This document shows positions 1 through 6,025 of a stretch of 24,085 nucleotides of DNA, piece by piece. This stretch comes from JAHIYG01 sp041306075. GTDB lineage: Archaea; Altiarchaeota; Altiarchaeia; IMC4; SCGC-AAA252-I15. Each line of letters starts with the position of its first letter. Positions within the stretch are counted from its first letter, which is position 1. The position numbers were made by a program, and so were the translations under genes. The notes under the pieces are model-generated. The model made no database searches, was not told the DNA's origin, and was given only the letters and a program-made list of their open reading frames with translations. The stretch spans positions 1 through 24,085 of the forward strand of contig JBFYKH010000004.1 in assembly GCA_041306075.1 (NCBI GenBank). The letters run 5' to 3'.

Positions 1-2
1 AC

Positions 3-140
3 AAATTAAAGCGGGAGATAGCATACAATCTCTCCAGGCATGATGAAAAATCCAAGAATAAGAGGGGCAAATTCTGGAGGGGCATAAGCAAAAAATCCAA
101 GCTCATTCAAAGATCCAGGGATCGTCATAATCAAGAGTGA
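3..140 (+). CDS. C-terminal end of a basic protein (truncated by the window edge)
   Basis: Frame 3 is open from the window's first bases to TGA at 138-140 and encodes about 45 residues. The translation is very rich in Lys, Arg and Ser (segments such as KSKNKRGKFWRGISKK) and looks like a disordered, nucleic-acid-binding tail. An 11-base direct repeat (AAAAATCCAAG at 46-56 and 91-101) falls in this frame and encodes two Lys-Ser-Lys stretches. The family cannot be named because the body of the protein lies outside the window. The A/T-rich composition matches the toxin-antitoxin genes that follow and differs from the GC-rich genes after position 1100. It could be a chance open frame; the low density of stops and the close fit to the next gene favour a real gene tail. 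Confidence 0.4.
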   Translation, partial: KLKREIAYNLSRHDEKSKNKRGKFWRGISKKSKLIQRSRDRHNQE

Positions 141-171
141 GACTCAGTTAATCCTAAAACCAGTTAATAAG

Positions 172-300
172 ATGAAAGGCAATTTTGGGGAGGATATGGA
201 ATTTGCCAAAAGGACACTCTGTTCCCTTGAGAAGTATGGACGTGGGAAATTCAAATCCATGGGCAGCAAAGAGTTTCTCGCAGAACTTGAGAAACGGTGA
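172..300 (+). CDS. Small antitoxin of a RelE/ParE-type module
   Basis: From the first in-frame ATG this encodes 42 residues: an acidic-then-basic helix (EDMEFAKRTLCSLEKY) and a C-terminal stretch ending EFLAELEKR. That pattern resembles small archaeal antitoxins encoded just before a RelE-like toxin (recalled from the family, not searched). The TGA at 298-300 overlaps the toxin's GTG start at 297, which implies translational coupling. The frame stays open upstream to position 88, and residues before the ATG (LILKPVNK) also look antitoxin-like, so the true start may be a non-ATG codon (ATC 121 or ATA 127, preceded by AGGG at 117-120). It would neutralise the toxin and probably repress the operon. 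No DNA-binding domain can be confirmed at this length. Confidence 0.55.
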   Translation: MKGNFGEDMEFAKRTLCSLEKYGRGKFKSMGSKEFLAELEKR

Positions 301-542
301 ACGTAGACTATGACTCGCACTTTGAGGCAATTGTCCGCAAGATAAAGGACGCTACCTTGAAGGAGCGGGTGAAAAAACGCATAAGCAAGATTATTACCTC
401 GCCCGAGATTGGAAAGCCGATGCGTTACACCAGAAAGGACACTCGGGAAGTCAGGATTCCCCCATTCAGGCTTTCCTACAAATACCTGAAAAACGAGAAC
501 AAAATAGTGTTTCTGGACCCTTACCACAAAGACGAACAATAA
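297..542 (+). CDS. RelE/ParE-superfamily toxin (putative mRNA interferase)
   Basis: This 81-residue protein with a GTG start has the RelE/ParE layout: an N-terminal helical hairpin (HFEAIVRKIKDATLKERVKKR), then a basic beta-sheet (MRYTRKDTREVRIPPFRLSYKY) and a final strand IVFLDPYHKDE. The R-x-R-I...R-L-S-Y-K-Y strand followed by a V-F-L-D-xx-H-K-D-E ending is typical of archaeal cytotoxic translational repressors. RelE-type toxins cut mRNA on the ribosome, while ParE-type toxins poison gyrase; sequence alone does not decide between them, though the basic strand and late Tyr/His lean towards RelE. It overlaps the upstream antitoxin by GTGA, the standard arrangement for such modules. Base composition is lower in GC than most of the window, consistent with mobility. 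Confidence 0.72.
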   Translation: MNVDYDSHFEAIVRKIKDATLKERVKKRISKIITSPEIGKPMRYTRKDTREVRIPPFRLSYKYLKNENKIVFLDPYHKDEQ

Positions 543-577
543 GTATCCCCCACCAAAATCGAACAAAAACTTCGAGT

Positions 578-648
578 CCCCCTAGGGGGCCGGCTTGGGA
601 TTGTCTGGTTTGAAGTTTGGGTTCCGGGCTGGGGGCGACTTCGCCCCC
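578..648. terminator. Two inverted repeats between convergent genes
   Basis: A perfect 12-base palindrome (CCCCCTAGGGGG, 578-589) and a strong hairpin (GGGGGCGA 631-638 pairing with TCGCCCCC 641-648) fill the gap between the toxin stop (542) and the PqqD-like gene stop (657). Both genes end here from opposite sides, so transcript termination or 3'-end protection is the simplest role. No clear T-run follows on either strand. Confidence 0.4.
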
Positions 649-656
649 GCCGGGCC

Positions 657-914
657 TTATGTCTCTACGAGTCCTATGCGTTCGAGGGACGTTATTATCT
701 CTGTCACGTTGACGCCGTCCATTTCGGGGTTGTCTATGCCTATCCTGTTCCCGAACTTGGATTTTATGTCGTCCGTGGTGTTCTTCCCGTTGCAGAGGCT
801 CCATACGATGAACACCTTCGGGTCCACGATGAATGACCGCTCCATGTCGTTCGTCAATACGGGCTTCAGTCCGCTAATGCTCTTTTGCAAGCCTTTCGCT
901 CTAGGATACATCAT
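657..914 (-). CDS. PqqD-like / RiPP recognition element domain protein
   Basis: About 85 residues with the PqqD-family pattern: an N-terminal Y-P-R-A-K-G-L segment, a beta-rich middle (SFIVDPKVFIVWSLCNGKNTT) where V-D-P...W-x-L-C-x-G is the family signature, and a final helix (VTEIITSLERIGLVE). PqqD and related RRE domains bind the leader of a peptide substrate for a radical SAM enzyme, but many archaea carry free-standing copies of unknown role. No radical SAM enzyme or precursor peptide is visible nearby. I chose ATG 914 over the GTG at 926 because GGGGTGG sits just upstream as a ribosome-binding site; ATG 911 is also possible. A TATA box on the same strand lies at 991-1001, so it is probably transcribed independently of proB. 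Confidence 0.72.
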   Translation of the reverse strand: MMYPRAKGLQKSISGLKPVLTNDMERSFIVDPKVFIVWSLCNGKNTTDDIKSKFGNRIGIDNPEMDGVNVTEIITSLERIGLVET

Positions 915-990
915 ATACCACCCCACGCATCGGTTGAGAATGAGCTAACATGCCGTCAGCCACCATCCCCTCTAATACCTTTGTTTTTGT

Positions 991-1001
991 GTTATATATA
1001 C
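991..1001 (-). promoter_or_regulatory. TATA box for the PqqD-like gene
   Basis: On the minus strand this reads AGTATATATAAC, a strong archaeal TATA element about 80 bp upstream of the PqqD-like start. It predicts a start near 966-970 and a leader of roughly 50 bases. Confidence 0.55.
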
Positions 1002-1086
1002 TCCCCGTTACCGGCCTATACGCCTGGAAAGCGGATATACGCCGGCTGGCGGCCATGTGCGGGACAAATGGGTGGAAACCCGCAGG

Positions 1087-1094
1087 GAAAAAAC
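1087..1094 (-). terminator. T-run after proB
   Basis: Six T on the minus strand (complement of AAAAAA at 1088-1093), 22 bp beyond the proB stop, inside GTAAGTTTTTTCCC. Archaeal RNA polymerase often stops at such U-tracts without a hairpin. Confidence 0.4.
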
Positions 1095-1115
1095 TTACTC
1101 CTGGGAAAGTAATAC

Positions 1116-2252
1116 CTATGCCGTCCTTGCTTTTTCGCCTCCCGACAACACCAGGTTGTCATGGTGGACCACCTCCTTGGGGGCGCCCGTCCCCAGGATT
1201 TTCCTGGCCTGGGCCGTCTGCAGTCCGGCCACGGACTCCAGTTCCTCGGAGCCGAGGTTGGACACGCCCCTGCCGACCTCGGAGGCCTCAAACCTGATGG
1301 AGACTAAATCTCCCCTCCTGAATATCCCCTTCACGGAAATCACGCCGGACGGCAGGAGGCTCGCCTTCCCGGAGGACAGGGCCTTCGCGGCGCCCTCGTC
1401 GACGTGGACGACGCCCCTCGCAGCCGAGGAGAACAGCATCCACTGGAGCTTGTTGTCAATCCTCATCTTGGGGACGAACACGGTGCCGACCGGCTCACCC
1501 GCCAGAAGCCTGGACAGCACGCCCGGCATCTTCGAATCGACGATGGCCATGGGTATCCCGCACTCCATCATCACGCGACCGGCCCTCACCTTCGCGGATA
1601 TGCCTCCGACCCCCCCCTGCCTCGACTTCCCGCTCAGGCCGGATATCTCGTCGGATATCCTGTCCACGACGCCTATCTTCACGGCCTTCGTACTCCTGGC
1701 CGGGTCGTCGGTGTAGAGCCCGTCCATGCTGGACATCAGCACCAGGAGGTCGGCGCCCGCGTTCGACGCCACGAGGGCGGAGAGCGTGTCGTTGTCGCCG
1801 AACCTTATCTCCTCGACGGCCACGGTGTCGTTCTCGTTGACGACGGGCACGACGCCCGCCTTGACGAGCGTCGAGAGGACGTGCCTTATCCTGAGATACC
1901 TCCCCCTCGACTGCAGGTCCTCCCGCGTCAGGAGAATCTGGGCGACTGGAATCCCATGGGCGGCGAAAGCCTCCGAATACGCGGCCATAAGCTCCCCCTG
2001 GCCGACCGCGGCGCAGGCCTGGAGCATCCCCATCTCCCGCGGCCTCGCATTCAGTTTGAGGCGGGTGAGGCCGGCGGCTATGGCGCCGGAGGAGACGAGT
2101 ATCACGTCCCTGCCTTCCGCCCTGAGGGCGGCGACCTGGCATGCGACGGCCGCTACCTTCTGCCTGCTCAGGGCCAGCCTCTCGGTGATGCTCGACGTCC
2201 CAACCTTGACGACGACCAGTCTCGCCTTCGACAACAGCCTGCCGCGGTCCAT
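1116..2252 (-). CDS. proB: Glutamate 5-kinase
   Basis: Phosphorylates L-glutamate with ATP to gamma-glutamyl phosphate, the first and usually feedback-controlled step of proline synthesis in the cytoplasm. The 378-residue protein has both family domains: an amino-acid kinase fold (about 1-265) with the start motif VVVKVGTSS (13-21), VSSGAI (53-58), VVNENDTVA (137-145), FGDND (151-155) and the glycine-rich GGVGGISAK (213-221), then a C-terminal PUA domain (about 280-355). Length matches full bacterial enzymes. It begins 29 bp after the KaiC-like gene on the same strand, so the two are probably co-transcribed. No proA (gamma-glutamyl phosphate reductase) is present in the window, unusual beside proB and worth checking elsewhere in the genome. 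Confidence 0.93.
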   Translation of the reverse strand: MDRGRLLSKARLVVVKVGTSSITERLALSRQKVAAVACQVAALRAEGRDVILVSSGAIAAGLTRLKLNARPREMGMLQACAAVGQGELMAAYSEAFAAHGIPVAQILLTREDLQSRGRYLRIRHVLSTLVKAGVVPVVNENDTVAVEEIRFGDNDTLSALVASNAGADLLVLMSSMDGLYTDDPARSTKAVKIGVVDRISDEISGLSGKSRQGGVGGISAKVRAGRVMMECGIPMAIVDSKMPGVLSRLLAGEPVGTVFVPKMRIDNKLQWMLFSSAARGVVHVDEGAAKALSSGKASLLPSGVISVKGIFRRGDLVSIRFEASEVGRGVSNLGSEELESVAGLQTAQARKILGTGAPKEVVHHDNLVLSGGEKARTA

Positions 2253-2281
2253 GACAATAGGGTGCTACGCGGTCTTCCGCA

Positions 2282-2995
2282 TCAGTCGTTCTTTCCGCCG
2301 AAGTCCCCGAAGACCATCTGGTTGGGTTGCAGGTTTATCCCATGGTCTATGATGTACGGGACGAGGTTCGTCATATGGTTCGTCCCCCTCATCTTCAGGA
2401 CCTCAAGGGCCCTTATCCTGGACTTGCCCCTCCTGAAGTTGTATAGCACGATGACGCCGTCCGCTATGGACTCGAGCGCCCCCATCCTGCTGTACCTGAT
2501 GGGGTCCTGCTCGTTCTCGGCTATCATTATGCTGGTGCATTTGCTCGAGTGCAGCCAGTTGAGGAGCTTGATGATGCTCTGGCGCCTCTCGAAGTCGTTG
2601 TCTATCATGAGCTCGATGCTGGTGATGGAGTCTATGATGACTCTCTTAGCCTTCATGCTCACCACCGCGTCGTTTATCGCCCCGTATTCGCCGCGGACTA
2701 TGTGGAGCACGTCCTCGGGCTTCACCCTCATCAGCCTCAGGAGGCCGGACTCCTCCATCTTGGCTATGTCCCACCCGTGCATGGTCATGTTCTCGCGCAC
2801 CTGGGCATCATCCTCCTCGAAGGTGACGTATATGCCCGGCTCCCCGGCCAAGGCGCCGTTGTAGAGGTACTGCATCCCGAACGTGGACTTGCCTGTGCCG
2901 CAGCCGCCGACCAGGAGTATGCAGTTGTTCCTCTTCAGTCCGCCCTCAATCATCTCATCCAAACCCTTGATGCCCGTATGAACCCTCTCCGCCAT
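2282..2995 (-). CDS. KaiC-like RecA-superfamily ATPase
   Basis: A single-domain KaiC-family ATPase of 237 residues. It shows the family opening (TGIKGLDEMIEGGL, 7-20), Walker A GGCGTGKST (30-38), the catalytic acidic pair in TFEED (58-62), Walker B RVIIDSIT (118-125) and a late KMRGTNH motif (201-207). Archaeal single-domain KaiC homologues form oligomers with signalling or scaffolding roles; their targets are mostly unknown and no circadian role is implied. I prefer ATG 2995 over GTG 3004 because AGGTG lies 6 bases upstream of the ATG. It shares a 53-bp divergent promoter region with prs and precedes proB. No KaiB-like partner or response regulator is seen nearby. Confidence 0.88.
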   Translation of the reverse strand: MAERVHTGIKGLDEMIEGGLKRNNCILLVGGCGTGKSTFGMQYLYNGALAGEPGIYVTFEEDDAQVRENMTMHGWDIAKMEESGLLRLMRVKPEDVLHIVRGEYGAINDAVVSMKAKRVIIDSITSIELMIDNDFERRQSIIKLLNWLHSSKCTSIMIAENEQDPIRYSRMGALESIADGVIVLYNFRRGKSRIRALEVLKMRGTNHMTNLVPYIIDHGINLQPNQMVFGDFGGKND

Positions 2996-3048
2996 GGCTA
3001 ACACCTAACGTTTTTTATTGCGTTTACTAAATAGGTTTACCGTTAAAA
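2996..3048. promoter_or_regulatory. Divergent promoter region, KaiC-like / prs
   Basis: A 53-bp A/T-rich spacer between two diverging starts. TTTTTTATTG (3011-3020) is the best plus-strand TATA candidate for prs, centred about 33 bp before its ATG. Minus-strand candidates are CTATTTAGTAA (about 3024-3034) and CAATAAAAAA (3011-3020). Which box serves which gene is not certain. Confidence 0.4.
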
Positions 3049-3909
3049 ATGCTGGTTTTCGGGGGGTCCAGGTCCGCGGGCCTGGCATGGGACGTCGCGA
3101 AGTCGCTTGGATGCGAGACTGGCAAGTCCGAGGTCAGGAAATTCCCAGACGGCGAATCCTACGTGAAGCTCGCGTCCAAGGTCTCCGGCGCCGAGTGCGC
3201 CGTCGTCCAGTCGGTCCGCTCCAACGACGACCTGGTAGAACTCCTCCTCATGCTCGACGCCATCCGGGACGGGAACGCGACCCAGGTGCACGCGATCATG
3301 CCGTATCTAGCGTACATGCGCCAGGACAAGCGCTTCACGCCGGGTGAGGCGTTGAGCGCTAAGACCGTGCTTAATCTGATTCACGAGCTCGCGGACTCCG
3401 TGACGACGGTGAACTGCCACTTCCTCTCCGCGGGCGGCCGCGCCGTCTACCATCACGTCGGCTTCATGAACCTGGACGCGATGCCCCTCCTGGCGCGGCA
3501 CATAGGCGGGAAGGCCGACAATCCCATGTTCATAGCCCCCGACAAGGGCTCGGTCGGCTACGCGAAGGCCGCGGCCCAGGTCCTCGACTGCGAGTTCAAC
3601 AACCTCCAGAAGAAGAGGCTGTCCGGGACGGAGGTGGTGATGAAGCCGAAGGAGCTCGACGTGAAGGGCAGGGACGTGATAATACTCGACGACATCATCA
3701 GCACCGGCGGCACCATAATCGAGGCCGTCAAGATAATCCGCGGCTGGCACCCGAAGTCCATCAGCGTCGGCTGCGTCCACGGCCTGTTCCTGAGCGGCGT
3801 CGAGCCTTTCTCCGTCGGAGTCGACAGGCTCGTCTCGACCAACACCCTCGAGAACCCGGCGGCCAAGGTCAGCGTCGCAGGCCTCATAGCGCAGGAACTC
3901 AGAAGATGA
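3049..3909 (+). CDS. prs: Ribose-phosphate pyrophosphokinase (PRPP synthetase)
   Basis: Makes PRPP from ribose 5-phosphate and ATP for purine, pyrimidine, His and Trp synthesis. The 286-residue protein is of the shorter archaeal type. It shows the N-terminal strand with RKFPDGESYVK (30-40), the ATP-binding loop YMRQDKRF (89-96), a histidine in VNCHF (121-125) where other family members have DLH, and the PRPP-binding signature VIILDDIISTGGT (210-222), whose adjacent aspartates bind ribose phosphate. Usual PRPP synthetases are 285-320 residues, so it is complete. The start lies in a divergent promoter with the KaiC-like gene. Its TGA overlaps the ATG of the DUF192 gene (ATGA, 3906-3909), indicating coupled translation. 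Confidence 0.93.
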   Translation: MLVFGGSRSAGLAWDVAKSLGCETGKSEVRKFPDGESYVKLASKVSGAECAVVQSVRSNDDLVELLLMLDAIRDGNATQVHAIMPYLAYMRQDKRFTPGEALSAKTVLNLIHELADSVTTVNCHFLSAGGRAVYHHVGFMNLDAMPLLARHIGGKADNPMFIAPDKGSVGYAKAAAQVLDCEFNNLQKKRLSGTEVVMKPKELDVKGRDVIILDDIISTGGTIIEAVKIIRGWHPKSISVGCVHGLFLSGVEPFSVGVDRLVSTNTLENPAAKVSVAGLIAQELRR

Positions 3910-4352
3910 GGACGGGGTTACTCCTCCTTGCGGCGGCCGCCATAGTCGCATCAGCCTGCTGCCTGTCGCAGCCGGCGCAGACAAGGCACTCCGAAGTGTG
4001 CTTCGGCGCGTCGTGCGTGAAGGCCGAGGTAGCCGATGACCCGTCCAAGCGGGCCAGGGGGCTGATGTACCGGGAGAGCCTACCCATCGGGGAGGGCATG
4101 CTGTTCGCATTCGCCGACGAAGGCGTCCACACATTCTGGATGAAGAACACTCTGGTGCCGCTGGACATGATATGGCTTGACTCCGGGTTGAATGTCATCT
4201 ACGTCGCGGAGGCCACCCCCTGCAAAACCGACCCTTGCAGGACATACGGCCCGGAAACTCCTTCCGCCTACGTGCTAGAGGTGAACTCAGGCTATGCGCG
4301 CGATAACGGGGTAGCCGTAGGGTCTAAGGCCTCCATCCGTCCTCTCCGATGA
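3906..4352 (+). CDS. DUF192 (COG1430) exported protein
   Basis: 148 residues. An N-terminal hydrophobic segment (LLLLAAAAIVASACC, 5-19) acts as signal peptide or lipoprotein signal, with Cys18/19 as candidate lipid sites. The DUF192 domain follows, with its hallmarks RARGLMYRESL (49-59), MLFAFADEG (65-73) and FWMKNTLVPLDMIWLD (77-92). The family is widespread in archaea and bacteria, forms a small beta-barrel and has no settled function. Four further cysteines (32, 37, 106, 111) could form disulphides outside the cell. It is co-transcribed with prs through an ATGA overlap, although the two functions have no obvious link. Its last 29 bp overlap the end of pcm on the other strand. Confidence 0.88.
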   Translation: MRTGLLLLAAAAIVASACCLSQPAQTRHSEVCFGASCVKAEVADDPSKRARGLMYRESLPIGEGMLFAFADEGVHTFWMKNTLVPLDMIWLDSGLNVIYVAEATPCKTDPCRTYGPETPSAYVLEVNSGYARDNGVAVGSKASIRPLR

Positions 4353-4974
4353 GGGGGACGAACACGCAACCCCCGTGGCTTATCTCCCGCACAGCACCGT
4401 CGGCGTCCTTCACTACCTCCGTCAGCGTCTGACTCCACCTCCCGCCAACTGGCAGCAGCATCCTCCCATCCGGGGCGAGCTGCTGCACCAGCGCCGACGG
4501 CACATGGGGCGCGGCCGCAGATACCATAATCCTGTCATATGGCGCCTCATCGGGCCAGCCTAGGGTGCCGTCACCCACCACCACTTTCGCGTTAACGTAA
4601 CCCTCCCTGGCCAGCGCCCTCGCAGCCGCAGCGGCCAACTCGGGCACACGCTCCACGGAGACGACCCTCCCCCCGCCCGCAAGCTCGGCGAGCACGGCAG
4701 CCTGGTAGCCGGACCCGGCGCCGACCTCCAGGACCCGCGAATCCCCCCCAACATCCGAGAGAGCCGTCATCATAGCGACCATATGGGGGGCGCTTATGGT
4801 CTGGCCGCACCCTATCGGCTGGGGGCTGTCCGCGTAAGCGTAAACTGCGGAATTCATGGCGACGAACGCGTGACGCCTGACCTTCAGCATGGCGTCGTAG
4901 ACCCGGCCAGGCCCGAGATAACCCTCCCTGACGAGGCCGTCCACCATCCGCCTCCTCTCATCAGCGTAATCCAT
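4324..4974 (-). CDS. pcm: Protein-L-isoaspartate O-methyltransferase
   Basis: A SAM-dependent repair enzyme that methylates L-isoaspartyl residues in aged proteins. The 216-residue protein is full length. Motifs are QPIGCGQTISAPHMVAMM (52-69, substrate-binding region), the SAM motif I VLEVGAGSGYQAAVLA (81-96), VVSVER (104-109), VVVGDGTLGWP (131-141) and the C-terminal FVPLIGEDGW (205-214), which closes the active site in PCMT enzymes. It starts 22 bp after the preceding minus-strand hypothetical gene, so the two likely form one transcript from the TATA box at 5617-5625. Its 3' end overlaps the DUF192 gene by 29 bp in convergent orientation, so antisense effects between the two transcripts are possible. 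Confidence 0.94.
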   Translation of the reverse strand: MDYADERRRMVDGLVREGYLGPGRVYDAMLKVRRHAFVAMNSAVYAYADSPQPIGCGQTISAPHMVAMMTALSDVGGDSRVLEVGAGSGYQAAVLAELAGGGRVVSVERVPELAAAAARALAREGYVNAKVVVGDGTLGWPDEAPYDRIMVSAAAPHVPSALVQQLAPDGRMLLPVGGRWSQTLTEVVKDADGAVREISHGGCVFVPLIGEDGWRP

Positions 4975-4996
4975 GACGTGCAGCCGGACCCTCCGG

Positions 4997-5560
4997 CTAC
5001 TTTAGCCTGGCAGGCCGCCGGTTCAATGAGCCGCCCGACCCCTTGGACGACTGCTGTCCCCCGTCCCTGCCGCCCGAGAGCCTCCTGATGTGCTCCGCAT
5101 AGGTGGTTGGCTTCCTCGACACTAAGACCTGCCTGAGGGGGTCGACGTTCTGGGACTCGAGCTTCGTGGCCCCCGACATACCATGCCTGCCGCCTATCCC
5201 GTGGAAGCCTCCGAGCTGAGTGCCCTTGGGGGTAGCATCCAATATCTCCTTGAGGCTGCCCTTGAATGCGAAGTTGCTGTGCGTCTGCTTGATGTCCTGC
5301 AGCCTCTCGTCGCCGCCCTTCTGCGCGATATACTCCCTTATCCTGTCGTCGTCTGTCGGCTCGCCGCCGCCCGCAGGCCTCCTGGCCTCGACGATGGTCT
5401 CGAAGTCGGTGGAGCGGCTGTTCAAACTCTGCCCGCCGACCGTATAATCCCGCTCATAGCTGCCGTCCGGCAAAACCTCCACGACCTGCCCGTCCGAGAG
5501 CCTCCTGTAAACCCTCCCCCCAATCTCCGCCTCCTCAACTCCCTCATCGTCCCTGGGCAT
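4997..5560 (-). CDS. Unrecognised acidic/low-complexity protein
   Basis: 187 residues from ATG 5560 (an in-frame TTG at 5569 is less likely). It is hydrophilic with no signal peptide or membrane segment. The N-terminal part has an acidic stretch and a beta-like segment, GRVYRRLSDGQVVEVLPDGS, that could form a small domain. A charged middle (DDDRIREYIAQKGGDERLQDIKQTH), a Gly/His-rich stretch (GGFHGIGGRHGMSG) and a Ser/Gly/Arg-rich tail follow and look disordered. I recognise no family. A strong TATA box lies upstream and pcm follows after 22 bp, so a role in protein maintenance alongside Pcm is possible, but only position supports that. High-GC coding pattern and absence of stops support a real gene. 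Confidence 0.62.
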   Translation of the reverse strand: MPRDDEGVEEAEIGGRVYRRLSDGQVVEVLPDGSYERDYTVGGQSLNSRSTDFETIVEARRPAGGGEPTDDDRIREYIAQKGGDERLQDIKQTHSNFAFKGSLKEILDATPKGTQLGGFHGIGGRHGMSGATKLESQNVDPLRQVLVSRKPTTYAEHIRRLSGGRDGGQQSSKGSGGSLNRRPARLK

Positions 5561-5616
5561 CAATAACAATAGTGGCCGAACACACTAATAACTCCAGAAG
5601 CCACCCCCCACAGCGG

Positions 5617-5625
5617 ATATTTATA
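5617..5625 (-). promoter_or_regulatory. TATA box for the hypothetical-pcm operon
   Basis: TATAAATAT on the minus strand, about 60 bp upstream of ATG 5560, giving a predicted start near 5595 and a leader of about 35 bases. The element also reads ATATTTATA on the plus strand and could drive transcription toward the tRNA region. Confidence 0.6.
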
Positions 5626-5678
5626 CGGTTCCTCCCTAATCCTTATCCACCCCCCACCTCAGGGGCGTATTCCTCAAA

Positions 5679-5696
5679 GGGCTCGTAGCTCAGTCC
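5679..5696 (+). repeat. Duplicated 5' end of tRNA-Lys
   Basis: GGGCTCGTAGCTCAGTCC is identical to the first 18 bases of the tRNA-Lys gene at 5826, 147 bp downstream. Identity stops in the D loop. The fragment is followed at once by an 8-bp hairpin (CCAGCCTT 5696-5703, loop ACT, AAGGCTGG 5707-5714). No anticodon arm, T arm or 3' acceptor strand follows before 5826, so it is not a complete or simply intron-split tRNA gene. Confidence 0.75.
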
Positions 5697-5785
5697 CAGC
5701 CTTACTAAGGCTGGCGAAGGAGGAACATTCGGCATTCGGCCTCAGTCCCTCAGACGACGTATCAAGCTCAAACGAACATAATGCA

Positions 5786-5801
5786 CCGGCAACTATGCCG
5801 G
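5786..5801. repeat. Small hairpin upstream of tRNA-Lys
   Basis: CCGGCA (5786-5791), loop ACTA, TGCCGG (5796-5801). It lies 25 bp before the tRNA. It may be part of a leader RNA that starts upstream and includes the duplicated tRNA fragment; no function can be assigned. Confidence 0.3.
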
Positions 5802-5825
5802 GAAGAACCAATCAAGCCACATCAT

Positions 5826-5899
5826 GGGCTCGTAGCTCAGTCCGGTAGAGCACTCGACTTTTAATCGAGGTGTCGCGGGTTCGAACCCCGTCGAGCCCG
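5826..5899 (+). tRNA. tRNA-Lys (anticodon UUU)
   Basis: A complete 74-base cloverleaf: acceptor GGGCTCG/CGAGCCC, D arm GCTC-AGTCCGGTA-GAGC, anticodon arm CTCGA-CTTTTAA-TCGAG with anticodon TTT, a 5-base variable loop and T arm GCGGG-TTCGAAC-CCCGT, with discriminator G. There is no intron and CCA is not encoded, as is common in archaea. No strong TATA box sits 25 bp upstream; the nearest A/T-rich sequence is around 5773-5783, so it may be processed from a longer transcript that includes the duplicated fragment at 5679. Confidence 0.96.
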
Positions 5900-5993
5900 T
5901 AGGTATCCTGGGTTCCGATACATCGGGGTTTCATAACCAGATGAACCATGTTTCGTTCGTGAATGTCTTGGGGGCATTGCCCGTGACTGAACT

Positions 5994-6003
5994 CTTTTTT
6001 ATC
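5994..6003 (+). promoter_or_regulatory. TATA box for the Tat-signal gene
   Basis: CTTTTTTATC is centred about 27 bp before ATG 6026, the spacing expected for a leaderless transcript. No ribosome-binding site is seen between box and start. Confidence 0.5.
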
Positions 6004-6025
6004 CTGGCTATTCCAAGTATAAGTT

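Noticed and set aside
46..101. 11-base direct repeat as a CRISPR or attachment site
   Set aside because: Only two short copies, both inside a Lys/Ser-rich reading frame where such repeats arise from coding.
1404..2864. 486-codon plus-strand open frame opposite proB and the KaiC-like gene
   Set aside because: It is a high-GC shadow: the minus-strand genes carry clear family motifs over the same bases, and the plus translation is Arg/His/Pro-rich with no domain character.
5679..5825. Intron-containing or split tRNA gene
   Set aside because: No anticodon arm, T arm or acceptor 3' strand is found before the intact tRNA at 5826, and the break point in the D loop does not match the usual split positions. 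Kept only as a duplicated fragment.
5720..5825. C/D box guide RNA on the minus strand
   Set aside because: Two CTGA-like boxes are present, but no properly spaced C box (RUGAUGA) and C'/D' pair were found.
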